Of a stretch of DNA of 64,000 bases, positions 14,001-21,540 are shown in pieces. How positions within the stretch are numbered: the stretch's first letter is position 1; each line of letters begins with the position of its first letter. The DNA lies in the NCBI RefSeq assembly GCF_027887165.1, contig NC_077228.1, forward strand, positions 213,331,635-213,395,634, written 5' to 3'. A program made the position numbers and the translations under genes. The notes beneath the pieces were generated by a model that was not told the origin of the DNA, made no database searches, and saw only the letters and a program-made list of their open reading frames with translations. The stretch is from Monodelphis domestica (Eukaryota; Chordata; Mammalia; Didelphimorphia; Didelphidae).

Positions 14001-16302
14001 GAATGTGTCCCCTAGAGTGGGAGAGATAGGGAGCATCATTCTCAGGGATGGGGAGAGCAGAGTGACTGACTGGACATTGCTGAGACTGGACATCTGTATC
14101 CCATTGGACAGCAATTGGGAAGGGAAGGGAGTGTGGGAAGAGAAGTCAATCAGAAACCGTGTGAGGAATGCTTGAAGGGGTACTGGGCTCCCATAGTTAG
14201 ATCTGCCCCAGTTCCCTGGTCTCCCTCAAACACAGCTGTGATGGGGCATCCCTAAGCTTGTAGCATGCCTGTCTCCCCTTGAGCTGTTCCCTCATCCTGA
14301 GCTTTCCTCTACCACAGTGGATGAATCCTAAAAGCTATGTATGTAGTTTTACTATTATTATTACTTTTCCTAGTTCTAGAAAATAATTAAAATAAAATAT
14401 AAAATAGTCCTATAAAATAAAAAAATACTGAATAAATAATTTAATTTAGGTCAAATTGTCATTTTTATTGTATTAGCTCAGCCTACCCATGAGCAATTAA
14501 TATTTTCCCAATCATTTAAGATCTGACGGTGTGAAAAAGTAATCATGTTCATATAATTCCTATGTTTGTCTTGGCGAGTAGACTCCCAGGTATTTTATAC
14601 TTTCTAGAGTTATTTTGAATGGAATTTCTCTTTCTAGCTTTTACTGCTGACCTTTGTTGGAAATATATAGAAATGCTGATGATTTTTGTGGGTTTATTTT
14701 ATATCCTGCAACTTTGCTGAAGTTATTATTGCAGCTAGTTTTTTAGTTGTTTCTCTAGGATTCTCTTAAGAATACCATCCTATCAAATGTAAAGAGTAAT
14801 AACTTTATTTCCTCATTGTCTATTCTAATTCCCTCAACTTCTTTTTCTTCTCTTATTGCTAAAGCTATTAATATGATATTTTATATGATATTTATATATG
14901 AGATATAATATGTAAAAAACAAAATTTAAATCTATACTATGCTCTACTAAATATACTATAACATAACATAATAAATTATAATATAACACACTATAATATA
15001 ACAACATGATACAACATAACATAATATTATATGACAATATAATATAACATAACATAATGCAATATGACATAATATAACATAACACAATACAACATTACAT
15101 AATACAACTTAAGGTAACATAATACTATAATATAGAATAACATAATATAACATAACATAACAATATAATGCAATAGCATAATACAATATAACATAGCATA
15201 ATGTAATATAATATAGTATAGTACCTGACATAATATAACAGAACACAACATAACATATTGTAACATAACAACATAATGTAACAACATTAGTATAATATAA
15301 CAATATAAAATAACAACATTACATAATATACTATAACAATATAACATATAATATAACAAAGCATAATACAACTTAACATAACAACATAATATAACATAAC
15401 ATAGTATAATATAACAATGTAATGCAATATACTATAACACAACACAATATAACAGAACAGAACACAGTACAACATAATATAACATAACATGATACTGTAA
15501 TATAGTATAAATAACATAACATGACAATATAACACAATATACTATAACATAACATAATATCATATACTACAAGATAATATAACATAACATAATCTAATTA
15601 ATAATTAATCAATAATATTAATGCTCAATAACAGTGCTGATAATGGGCATCCTTGCTTCTGGAGTTTTCTAAAGGCTCCCCCTTCCCTGTTCCCCAGCCT
15701 CCCTCCCTCACCTCCTTGCGGGCTCGCTCCTCCTCCAGCGGGATGGTGTCATGATTCTTGTGCTCCTCCAGCAAGCAGGCCCCACACACACAACAACCCT
15801 CTGTCCGGCAGTAGAGCCGCTGAAGCTTCCGGTGTTTGCGGCATAACTGGGCTTTGAGATCCCAGATGGGCTCCAGCAGCCGGTGGCCCTGGAAGACCTG
15901 GTCCTCATAGTGAGTTCGTAAGTGGTTCTCGCAGAGGGAGGCTGCACACTGCAGGCACGACTTGACGGATTTGAGTTTTTCGGGGGAGCAGAAGTCACAA
16001 GGGATATCTCCAGGCCCTGCCACTGCTCTGTTTGGCGCTGGAGTCTGGTTCTGGGTGAAACAGGCCACGATCTCTCCCAAGATGACGTTCTTTCGAAGGT
16101 GGGGTCTGGAGGTGAAGACCTCCCTGCACTGGGGGCAGTAAGGTGTTTCCCCCATGGCTGCCTGGTGGTCCCAGTAGTCCTGAAGGCAGTTCATGCAAAA
16201 GTTATGCCCGCATGCTGTGGTGACTGGGTTGCGAAACACTTCCAGGCAGATGGGGCAGAGGACCCGGTCTTCAAAGATGCAGAGGCTGTTGTTGTTACTC
16301 AT
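1505..16302 (-). CDS. TRIM-family RING E3 ubiquitin ligase, complete, 566 aa, six coding exons
   Basis: I built this gene from splice sites. Coding exons on the minus strand are 16302-15712, 7544-7449, 6917-6684, 4155-3993, 3675-3613 and 2058-1505, of 591, 96, 234, 163, 63 and 554 nt. They sum to 1,701 nt, all phases join, and there is no internal stop. Residues 16-59 form a C3HC4 RING (C16, C19, C31, H33, C36, C39, C56, C59). B-box 1 spans about 102-140 and B-box 2 about 154-184, followed by a coiled coil at about 198-320 and a PRY-SPRY domain from about 384 to 566. The 96-nt and 234-nt exons are the classic TRIM coiled-coil exons. RING plus two B-boxes plus SPRY, with SPRY text such as GRNSASWCLEW, matches the TRIM16/25/47/65 type. 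Known members are ubiquitin (or ISG15) ligases, several in antiviral sensing; substrate and pathway here are unknown. I do not recall a TRIM gene beside KCTD2 in human, so no symbol is given. Confidence 0.9.
3173..3355 (-). repeat. tRNA-headed SINE, family A
   Basis: Family A is about 200 bp: head GGGGCAGCTGGGTGGC, middle GTGTGACCCTGGGCAAG, tail around CTTACCACTCTTCTGCC and GGAAGGTAAGGG, then poly-A. From memory it resembles marsupial WSINE1/WALLSI-type SINEs. This copy is antisense and diverged, in intron 5 of the TRIM gene. Confidence 0.85.
3395..3545 (+). repeat. MIR-like old SINE
   Basis: Contains ATCTAGTCCAACCC, AATTTGCCCAGGATCACA and TTTGAACCCAGGTCCTC, typical of MIR core and tail. Confidence 0.65.
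3613..3675 (-). CDS. TRIM coding exon 5: short linker before PRY (63 nt)
   Basis: Acceptor TATCTCCCCTAG, donor GTGAGTCC, phase 1 to 1. It codes (G)IKMRSYEVLPSAVDRKNLLK and the first base of a cysteine codon. It leads straight into the PRY start YCNLNFDS, matching the ...LLQY-C-L...D pattern of other TRIMs. Found only by splice-site and frame logic, so a little less certain. Confidence 0.8.
3993..4155 (-). CDS. TRIM coding exon 4: end of coiled coil and linker (163 nt)
   Basis: Acceptor CCCACCTCCTAG, donor GTGAGTGTT, phase 0 in and phase 1 out. It codes EFPRLKRFPACTES and onward to RFVNQLLLK without a stop. Its first 23 nt correspond to the separate 23-nt exon found in many TRIM genes, which seems to be merged here with the next exon. 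Confidence 0.85.
4840..4990 (+). repeat. MIR-like old SINE
   Basis: GATGAGGAAACTGAGACCC followed by AGAGACTTGCCAAGG and TTTGAATTTGGGTCTTCCTG, in TRIM intron 3. Confidence 0.65.
5056..5295 (+). repeat. tRNA-headed SINE, family B (RTE-like tail)
   Basis: Family B shares the tRNA head and the GTGTGACCCTGGGCAAG box with family A. It then runs into CAGTTTCCTCATCTGTAAAA, GGAGAAGGAAATGGC, TTTGCCAAGAAAA and an RTE-like end. This copy is nearly full length but diverged. Confidence 0.8.
5763..5954 (-). repeat. tRNA-headed SINE, family A
   Basis: Antisense copy ending at the head motif CCTCGCTGCCCC, TRIM intron 3. Confidence 0.85.
6150..6336 (+). repeat. MIR-like old SINE
   Basis: CATCTAGTCCAA, ACAGATGAGGAAACTGAGG and a TTGGGTCCTCTGATTCC end; directly followed by a family A SINE. 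Confidence 0.7.
6337..6538 (-). repeat. tRNA-headed SINE, family A
   Basis: Antisense copy that abuts the MIR on its left and ends about 145 bp from TRIM coding exon 3. Confidence 0.82.
6684..6917 (-). CDS. TRIM coding exon 3: coiled coil (234 nt)
   Basis: Exactly 234 nt between a CCCCTTCCAG acceptor and a GTAGGAGTT donor, phase 0 to 0. It codes 78 residues from KLIQTVREDV to DQQFLE. The ...FLE ending at a splice junction is typical of TRIM proteins. Confidence 0.93.
7449..7544 (-). CDS. TRIM coding exon 2: start of coiled coil (96 nt)
   Basis: Exactly 96 nt, flanked by a CTGCCCCAG acceptor and a GTAAGATTG donor, phase 0 on both sides. It codes 32 residues beginning VEVRKVQANVENQ. The length is that of the conserved first coiled-coil exon of TRIM genes. 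Confidence 0.92.
8027..8234 (-). repeat. tRNA-headed SINE, family A
   Basis: Antisense copy with a T/CT-rich tail at 8027-8056; TRIM intron 1. Confidence 0.8.
8268..8370 (+). repeat. SINE family B, head fragment
   Basis: Head AGGCAGCATGACATAGTAGA and the TGGGCAAGTGACTTACC box; the rest is missing. Confidence 0.6.
8486..9465 (-). mobile_element. L1 LINE 3' end, split by a SINE
   Basis: Antisense 5'-truncated L1 covering the end of ORF2 and the 3' UTR. A decayed frame here reads ELMQSEMSRTRRTMYT, which matches the C-terminal part of L1 ORF2 (compare MEYY...ELMQSEMNRT copies elsewhere in the window). A family A SINE at about 9159-9362 splits it; L1 sequence resumes at about 9368. Confidence 0.8.
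9159..9362 (+). repeat. tRNA-headed SINE, family A, inserted in L1
   Basis: Full-length sense copy with A-rich tail, lying inside the L1 3' end on either side. Confidence 0.87.
9464..9665. mobile_element. Old non-autonomous DNA transposon-like repeat
   Basis: Motifs GGGATTCTTAACCTTTATT, CAGTCTGATGATGCCTATGG and ATTCATGAACTCTAGGTT match a mammal-wide repeat I remember as a DNA-transposon relic, probably hAT-like. A second, weaker copy lies at 42205-42375. Confidence 0.5.
9671..9690. repeat. (TA)n microsatellite
   Basis: About ten TA units. Confidence 0.85.
9905..10520 (+). mobile_element. Old L1 LINE 3' end
   Basis: Contains AAAGTGAAGTGAATAGAACC and GGAAAGAATTTGTAACT, marks of an older marsupial L1 tail; reading frames are broken. 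Confidence 0.65.
10785..10990 (+). repeat. tRNA-headed SINE, family B
   Basis: GTGTGACCCTGAGCAAAGTC, CCTCAGTTTCCTCATCTG and GAGAAGGAAATGACGAACC; TRIM intron 1. Confidence 0.8.
11020..11265 (+). repeat. MIR-like SINE
   Basis: AAGCATTTTACATGTCAACTC, TGCTATTATTATCTTCATTT and a CAGGTTCACCTAATTAGTG end. Confidence 0.7.
11612..12165 (-). repeat. SINE family B, split by an L1 tail
   Basis: The RTE-like end (GTTCAGTCGTTTCAGTTGTA) is at 11620 and the remainder runs from about 11975 to the head near 12165. An antisense L1 3' end of about 290 bp (11680-11970) separates the halves. Confidence 0.75.
11680..11970 (-). mobile_element. L1 3' end inserted in a SINE
   Basis: T-rich start, CCAATTACATGTAAAATG and CTCTCCCTCTCTCCTTCCC are the antisense L1 3' UTR. 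A short SINE-like echo near 11845 suggests a small rearrangement. Confidence 0.6.
12262..12348 (-). repeat. SINE family B fragment
   Basis: GGTCACACAGCTAGGAAGTG to ATTGTGTCACCTAA; head part only. Confidence 0.6.
12401..12509 (+). repeat. SINE family B fragment
   Basis: CCTCAGTTTCCTCATCTG, GGAGAAGGAAATGGCAAACC and CTTTGCCAAGAAAATTCC. Confidence 0.7.
12545..12715 (+). mobile_element. L1 3' end fragment
   Basis: GGGAGGGAAAGAATTTGTAAC and ACATGTAATTGGGAAAAATA are the sense L1 tail. Confidence 0.6.
12976..13183 (-). repeat. tRNA-headed SINE, family A
   Basis: Well-preserved antisense copy ending ACCCAGCTGCCCCC. Confidence 0.9.
13493..13650. repeat. Chimera of two SINE fragments
   Basis: An antisense family A tail (13493-13533) joins a sense family B tail (13550-13650, GAGAAGGAAATGGCAAACC) with almost nothing between, pointing to deletion or recombination between SINEs. 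Confidence 0.65.
13685..13876 (-). repeat. tRNA-headed SINE, family A
   Basis: Antisense copy ending CCCAATTGCCCC; A-rich tail degenerated to TTTA repeats. Confidence 0.87.
14540..15661 (-). mobile_element. L1 ORF2 fragment split by an AT minisatellite
   Basis: 14540-14868 and 15619-15661 are antisense L1 ORF2 (reverse transcriptase part; marks TTTGCTGAAGTTATTATTGC and AATGGGCATCCTTGCTTC). They are adjacent in ordinary L1s but lie about 750 bp apart here because of the tandem repeat between them. The right end is only 50 bp from the TRIM exon 1 donor. Confidence 0.75.
14870..15612. repeat. AT-rich minisatellite, TAACATAATATAACA-like units
   Basis: About 740 bp of imperfect 5-bp and longer units such as AACATAATATAACATAAC, with almost no G. 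It yields long stop-free minus-strand frames made of M, L, C, Y, I and V that are not genes. Confidence 0.9.
15712..16302 (-). CDS. TRIM coding exon 1: RING and both B-boxes
   Basis: Codes residues 1-197. The start MSNNNSLCIF has a purine at -3 (AAGATGA). The exon ends in GCAAGGAG before a GTGAGG donor, phase 0. A pyrimidine-rich tract ending CTAAG lies about 20 nt upstream of the ATG, so this may be a 3'-spliced exon with non-coding exon(s) further upstream. Confidence 0.93.
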
Positions 16303-16457
16303 CTTGACTTGGGCTTGTGGGATGATCTTAGGGGGCAGGGAATGAGGGGAAGGGTTGAGTCACGGTGGGTCAGATGGGATGTGATGCTTGAATCAGTTCT
16401 GGGAGGGCCCTGGGGAAGGGAAAAACAGAAGATGTTGTACGTTTTGCAGATGTCATA

Positions 16458-16650
16458 CACACTACTAGCTGTGTGACCCTGGGCCAGTCACTTACCCCTG
16501 TTTGCCTTTAAAAAAAAAAGACTCTTCCTAGCTGTGTGACCCTAGGCAAGTCACTTAACCCTCATTGCCTAGCCCTGACCACTCTTCTACCTTAGGACCA
16601 AGAAACAGAATTGATTCTAAGAAGGAAGGTCAGGGTTTTAAAAAAAAAGT
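16458..16650 (+). repeat. SINE B fragment followed by SINE A fragment
   Basis: A family B middle (TGTGTGACCCTGGGCCAGTC) ends in A10; then a family A copy begins at its middle and runs to a poly-A tail. Lies just upstream of TRIM exon 1. Confidence 0.75.
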
Positions 16651-16659
16651 TTGTTGAAT

Positions 16660-16850
16660 TGAACAGGAAAGAAATCATTTCTGTCTGGAGTGTGCTAGAA
16701 GCAGCTGGCACTGGCTTTTGAGAGCTGATTGTAAAATATTTTCAGTGTGAGCATTTATAGCTCAGAAATTGACAAATGTTACCCATCAGTGCATGATCTA
16801 TCTTTTTAATGATTGTTGAAGCTTATGTAATGAAAAAATGTGAATAATAA
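16660..16850 (+). repeat. Unnamed interspersed repeat, copy 1
   Basis: Shares motifs such as TGCTAGAA, TTTTGAGAGC, GAGCATTTATA and TGATCTAT with 20333-20760 over about 190 bp, allowing for divergence. I do not recognise the family. Confidence 0.65.
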
Positions 16851-17447
16851 TGTGTTAAATGTTCTACATACTGAAGTCCAATAATGCAGCCTGCTCAGAG
16901 GCTGGGGTAGGGGTAATAAGGGTGGGAGGCTGGAGTAACTTCTCTGTCTACAGGAAAAATATGGTGGGACATCTCGCCCTTGTCTTAGGGGAAAGCTTCA
17001 AAAGAAAGGCTTCCTAACCTTTTTCTCCCTGGACCTAAACTTAAGTTTTCAGTAAACCTTCCTGTACCCTGCAATAGGAAAAGGAAAAAAAAATTCTAGA
17101 GTTTACCATGTGTATTCATAGAAACAAAATACAGAAATTAACTTCAACAATTAAAGGCTAATCAGAGGTCTTGTAATTTACCAAATATTCCATGTACCTC
17201 CTTAATGAGCTTTTCCTACTGCTTTGTACTATGTGTACCCCAAACTGGAACCCCTATCCTACAGGATGGGTTAATCACTTAGCCTTCCATACAAACAGGC
17301 CACCTGGGAAGCATGGAGTCTCCCCAGAACCAAGAGAGAAGGGAGTGCTAACCTAAGGAGAAGGCAGTAAGAAGACAAAACTCAAGCTGAAACATGATAG
17401 TGTGGGATTTGGGATCATAAGATCTAGGTTTGAATTGGTATAATAAT

Positions 17448-17614
17448 GGTTTTTTAAACCCTTACTGTCAGACTGAGAATCAATACTGTGTATTGGTTCC
17501 AAGGAAGAAGAGTGGTAAGGGCTAGGCAATGGGGCTAAGTGACTTGCCCAGGGTCACACAGCTAGGAAATGTCTGAGGCCAGAATTGACCCCAGAATCTG
17601 CCACCCAGCTGTCC
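17448..17614 (-). repeat. tRNA-headed SINE, family A
   Basis: Antisense copy with an internal deletion in the head. Confidence 0.85.
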
Positions 17615-17619
17615 TCTAG

Positions 17620-17785
17620 GTTTGAATTCTGTCTCTGTTACTTAAAATGACCAAATGTGATCTTGGGCAAATCCCATTTTAATTTCTCTGATCCTCCATT
17701 TTCTTATTTTGCAAAATGAGAAAATTATACTTAAATGAGACTTTTAAGGATCCTCCAGGATGTAAATCTAAGATTCTCTACTGAT
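17620..17785 (+). repeat. MIR-like SINE
   Basis: GATCTTGGGCAAATCCCATT, TTTCTTATTTTGCAAAATG and CTCCAGGATGTAAATC. Confidence 0.65.
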
Positions 17786-17969
17786 CTTTTTCACTGGCAA
17801 TGGTGCAGTAGTCCCAAAGACTGAATGCCATGTTCAAGGTATAAGGCAGATAATAATAATAACAAGAATAGCAATAAAACAACAATTAGCATTTATATAG
17901 GGGGTTCACAAGGCATTGTACACGCAAATTTCATTTAATTCTTATAACCATCCTTTGGCAAATGCCATT

Positions 17970-18070
17970 ATTTTTAAAAAGTAATTAATTTAGAATATTT
18001 TTCTATGGTTATATGATTCATGTTCTTTCCCTCTCCTCTTCCCTCCCTTCACTCAGAGCTGATGAGTGGT
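17970..18070 (-). mobile_element. Very short L1 3' end insertion with target duplication
   Basis: Antisense L1 3' UTR of about 100 bp, flanked by AAATGCCATT at 17960-17969 and 18071-18080. Confidence 0.8.
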
Positions 18071-18218
18071 AAATGCCATTTTTATCCCCATTATGCAGAA
18101 GAGGAAACTGAGTCCCAGAGAAGTTAAGAAAGATGGCGGCTTAGTAGTAGCAAAAGCTGAAACCACTCAGGATACTTTCAAACCAGAGAGATTCAGATAA
18201 TTGCCTAGGGTGACTCAG

Positions 18219-18394
18219 TGTAACCGCAAAAATGTAGGTTTCTAGACTGTGAGTTGCCAAAACTGTAAAGATAATTTTTAGTGCCTTGATCTAAATAAAA
18301 AATAAGTGGTCGCCATGGGAAAATTCCCAAATATGAAAATACCCAAGTCAGCTGGGTTTTATGGAGATTTTAATTAATACAAATGAAGGAATTA

Positions 18395-18458
<64 letters not shown>

Positions 18459-19184
18459 AGAGAGAGAGAAAAAGAGTAGGAGGGGCCTAGGCCAAATGGA
18501 CTGAGCCTTAAGAGAGACTAGTCAGTCTTTTATCAGTCACCACAAGATCATCCCAAGCAAAACTCCAGTCCTTTACTGAAATCCTCAACTCCTGAACTGA
18601 GTTCAGAGACCCAGCTCTTCCAACTAACTCCAAACTCCAACTAAGTTCAGAGATCCAGCTCCTCCAAACTAACTCCAAACTCCAACCTCCACAGCGAACT
18701 CCTGACCTCCTTTTAAAGAGAATTTTCTCTTATGTCACCTCCCCTAAATTTTCACATCTACCAATCACAGTAGACACTTTCCCCCAGGACTGTCCATTCT
18801 TAGTTCACATCTTCTTTTGTTATCACCTTCTCTGATTAGATTATATTTTGTGAGTATTTCACATCTCTTTGCTAAGCTTGCCCATTGTAAGATGCTTGGC
18901 CTTTTAGTGATTAATTTAACCTTTAAAGGTACTTAGCACCCTTTTGTATTAGATCTAAAAATAGACCACCTAGCTTAGGGATTTTGCTTCACTACGAGTT
19001 GGGGACTTTTCATTTTTCAGTAAGGAATTTGCAACTTTATCTTCCCCTAAGGCACTGTCTAAGCAGGGTGGAATAATTTTAAAGTTCTCAATACATTCCT
19101 GATCAAGTACCTACATTGTAGATCAATGGGGAATAGCTTAATCAAATCTTCTGAAGTAGAGTCTGAGCAGTTTTAAGATTCACA
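18219..19184 (-). mobile_element. Solo LTR, class I (ERV1-like), 966 bp
   Basis: Termini TGT...ACA and a 4-bp target duplication TCAG at 18215-18218 and 19185-19188, the length expected for ERV1. Read on the minus strand it has a TTTAAAAGG TATA-like box near 18715, a short internal duplication of a GGAGTTTGGAGTTAG stretch, and a CT-rich tract. No internal retroviral region adjoins it, so it is a solo LTR fossil. The 4-bp duplication is intact; the body is moderately aged. Confidence 0.8.
18396..18470. repeat. (GA)n microsatellite inside the LTR
   Basis: About 75 bp of GA units with minor interruptions. Confidence 0.95.
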
Positions 19185-19466
19185 TCAGTTAACAGGTGGC
19201 TGAGTGAAGTTGAGAACTCAAATCTCTTGGACTTCAACTCTCACCTCCTATCAATGCTCCCAGGCACAGTCAGATGAACCAGTGGAAACAAGGAAGAAAA
19301 GAATGCAAAGGGAATGGCAGTGCATGAGCTTCCTATTTATTCTAGTCTGAAAGTTCACTAAATAAAATAAAATTCAATAAAAATTGCTAAATATTCATGG
19401 TACATGGGGACTAGTGAAGCATTCAGCATCTTGCACATATTAGGCATTTAAAATATGTTTGTTGAG

Positions 19467-19605
19467 AGGTAGCCAGGTGGTACAGTGGATAGAGGACTAG
19501 TACTGATAGCCAGAAAGCAGAGTTGAAATGTAGCCTCAGCTACATCCTAGCTGTGTGGCTCTGGGCAAGTCACTTAATCCTGATTGTCTTATAAAAAAAA
19601 AAATC
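19467..19605 (+). repeat. tRNA-headed SINE, family B head
   Basis: GGTAGCCAGGTGGTACAGTG to GGCAAGTCACTTAATCC, then an A-rich end. Confidence 0.75.
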
Positions 19606-19770
19606 CAACTGATCTCATGTACAAACCTTACAAATAGGAATAGCATCAGTGGTAACAGTTTCTCATCACTGATACTCACTTGTTCTGCTGAGAGAGAAAA
19701 AAAAAAACCTACAAAAGATAAATGTCATGCATGCCAGTCTGACTGACAAGCACCATTATGTCAGTTTGCT

Positions 19771-20301
19771 TGATGGGGGTTCGACTCAGGAGACAGTGAG
19801 ACCAGAGTAAGTTAGCAAAGCTTTAATGGAGGAAAGAAGGGGAAGTCCAATGCCAGTAGTAATGGCTGGGGAGTCCCATGAGGGTGGAGGAATGGAGGAA
19901 GGAAAGAAGGGGAAGTCCAATGCCAGTAGTAATGGCTGGGGAGTCCCATGAGGGTGGAGGAATGGAGGAAGGAAAGAAGGGGAAGTCCAATGCCAGTAGT
20001 AATGGCTGGGGAGTCCCATGAGGGTGGAGGAATGGAGGAAGAAAGCCTAATGCCAAGAGAGTTGCCTATGGAGTCCCAATTGAGTGGGGAAAAATATGGG
20101 GTGTTATAAGAAGGGGGCTGCAGGGAACAAAGCAATTCTGGTCATCTCTATTGGTTGTCTCTGGGGAAGGTGAGCTACTTGGATTAACTTCGTTGGATGT
20201 CCCTGAGAGGGGTGAGATGTTAACCATGGCAACCATTGTGTTTGTTGACTTTCAGTTGCTTAGCTGGTTTGTTGGCTCTTTTGTCTAGTTAGGGTTTCTC
20301 A
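19771..20301 (-). mobile_element. Probable solo LTR, gammaretrovirus-like
   Basis: Bounded by TGA...TCA inverted ends. On the minus strand it starts TGAGAAACCC, has CCAAT-type boxes, a CTTATAA box near 20107, ATTAAA near 19825, then TCTGGTCTCACTGTCTCC and CCCCCATCA, an order like a gammaretroviral U3-R-U5. I find no clear target duplication, so the limits are less sure. A 70-bp tandem repeat sits between the TATA-like box and the poly-A signal. Confidence 0.55.
19821..20115. repeat. 70-bp tandem repeat, three near-identical units plus a diverged one
   Basis: GGAAAGAAGGGGAAGTCCAA recurs at 19831, 19901 and 19971, a period of exactly 70; a degenerate fourth unit follows. Stop-free shadow frames across it are a by-product. 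Confidence 0.92.
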
Positions 20302-20332
20302 GTCTCCAAGTTTGTGATTGTTAAAAAATAAT

Positions 20333-20760
20333 TGAACTAGATAGAAATCACTTCTATCTAGAGCATGCTAGAACTAGCTGACACAGGCTTTTTTTTTCCT
20401 TTTAAACCCTTACCTTCTGTCTTAGAATTAATGCTGTGTATTGGTTCTGAGGCAGAAGAGAAGTAAGGGTTAGGCAATGGAGTTAGGTGACTTGCTCAGC
20501 TAGGAAGCATCTGGCTAGACTTGAACCTAGGACCTTCTGTCTCTAGGTCTGACTCTCAATGCACTGAGCCACTCAGCTGTCCCCAATACAGGTTTTTGAG
20601 AGCCTGTTGTAAAATGTTCATTGTGAACATTTATATCTCAGCAATTGGCAAATGCTATAAATCAGGGCTTGATCTATTTGTGTGTGTGTGAGTGTTGAGA
20701 CTTAAAGGAAATAGGAATAATACAAATTTAACTTAAAGTATGTGATGCTTTATATTTATT
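20333..20760 (+). repeat. Unnamed interspersed repeat, copy 2, split by a SINE
   Basis: Halves at 20333-20390 and 20585-20760 match copy 1 at 16660-16850. The SINE is flanked by ACACAGG and ATACAGG, a plausible target duplication. Confidence 0.65.
20391..20584 (-). repeat. tRNA-headed SINE, family A, inserted in unnamed repeat
   Basis: Antisense copy ending CTCAGCTGTCCCC. Confidence 0.87.
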
Positions 20761-20952
20761 AAATATCACCCCCCCCAAAAAAAAATTACCAGCATACCTA
20801 TTGCTTTCATTTCAGGCAAGGAAAGGAGTTAAATTATTCAAAAGGGGGAAGAAAAGCCCCTTCCTCAGGAAGTGGTATATCTCTTCCTTCTCTCTACTCA
20901 CAAGGCCACCACCCTAGTTTATATTCTCTCATCTTTTTATAACAGTCTCCTA

Positions 20953-21140
20953 ATGGGAAGCTGAACTGTCACAGTAGATGGAGTGCTGGGCCTAGAGTTA
21001 GGAAGACTCATCTTGAGTTCAAATCAGGTCTCAGATACTTACTAGTTGTTATGATCCTGAGCAAAGTCACTTAACCTTGTTTGCCTCAATTTCCTCATTG
21101 GTAAAATGAGCCAGGGAAGAAAAATGCAAACCATTTCAGT
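20953..21140 (+). repeat. tRNA-headed SINE, family B
   Basis: GTCACAGTAGATGGAGTGC head to GCAAACCATTTCAGTATCC. Confidence 0.8.
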
Positions 21141-21144
21141 ATCC

Positions 21145-21306
21145 TTTTTAAAAAACCCTTACCTTAGCATCAATTCTAAGAGAGAAGAGAGGCAAGGGCT
21201 AGGCAATTGGGGTTAAGTGACTTGCCCAGGATCACACAGCTAGGAAGTGTCTGAGATGAAATTTGAACCCAACTTCTTACGATTCCACTGTGCTATCTAG
21301 TTACCT
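21145..21306 (-). repeat. tRNA-headed SINE, family A
   Basis: Antisense copy abutting the family B SINE before it. Confidence 0.82.
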
Positions 21307-21439
21307 CTCCTGGTTTCTTTTTAAGTCTTAGCTCAGCTGCCATCTCATATTTTTTCTTTCCTTATCTTAATAATAATATAAAAGCTAGCACTTATATAAG
21401 ACTTTAAGGTTTACAAAGATCTTTTCAAATTGAGGGGAT

Positions 21440-21540
21440 AAAGTGATAGTGAGAAATAACGGAGAGAGAGGGAAGAAGGAAGGAAGGAATTAGGGAAGGA
21501 GGAAAGGAAGAAAAAGAAAAAAGAAAAAGACAGAGAGAAC
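21440..21540. repeat. Purine-rich simple tract
   Basis: GGAAGGAAGGAA and AAAGAAAAAG runs, A and G only for most of its length. Confidence 0.7.

Larger units (their letters stand above)
17860..19250 (+). repeat. MIR-like repeat interrupted by an L1 tail and an LTR
   Basis: The MIR is read through 17860-17969, 18081-18218 and 19189-19250. The insertions at 17970-18070 and 18219-19184 each have clean target duplications (AAATGCCATT and TCAG). Confidence 0.7.

Noticed and set aside
14834-15585. Several minus-strand frames rich in M, L, C, Y and I
   Set aside because: Produced by the AT minisatellite, which lacks stop codons in one phase.
1505-16302. Naming the TRIM gene TRIM47, TRIM65, TRIM25 or TRIM16
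   Set aside because: The domain pattern fits the group, but location and recalled sequences match none well enough to assign a symbol.
15922-16476. Plus-strand frame of 184 codons opposite the TRIM RING exon
   Set aside because: Antisense of the conserved RING/B-box exon, with no recognisable protein.
19786-20135. Frames with a repeated GTPQPLLLALDFPFF-type unit
   Set aside because: Created by the 70-bp tandem repeat in an LTR-like element; not a repeat protein.
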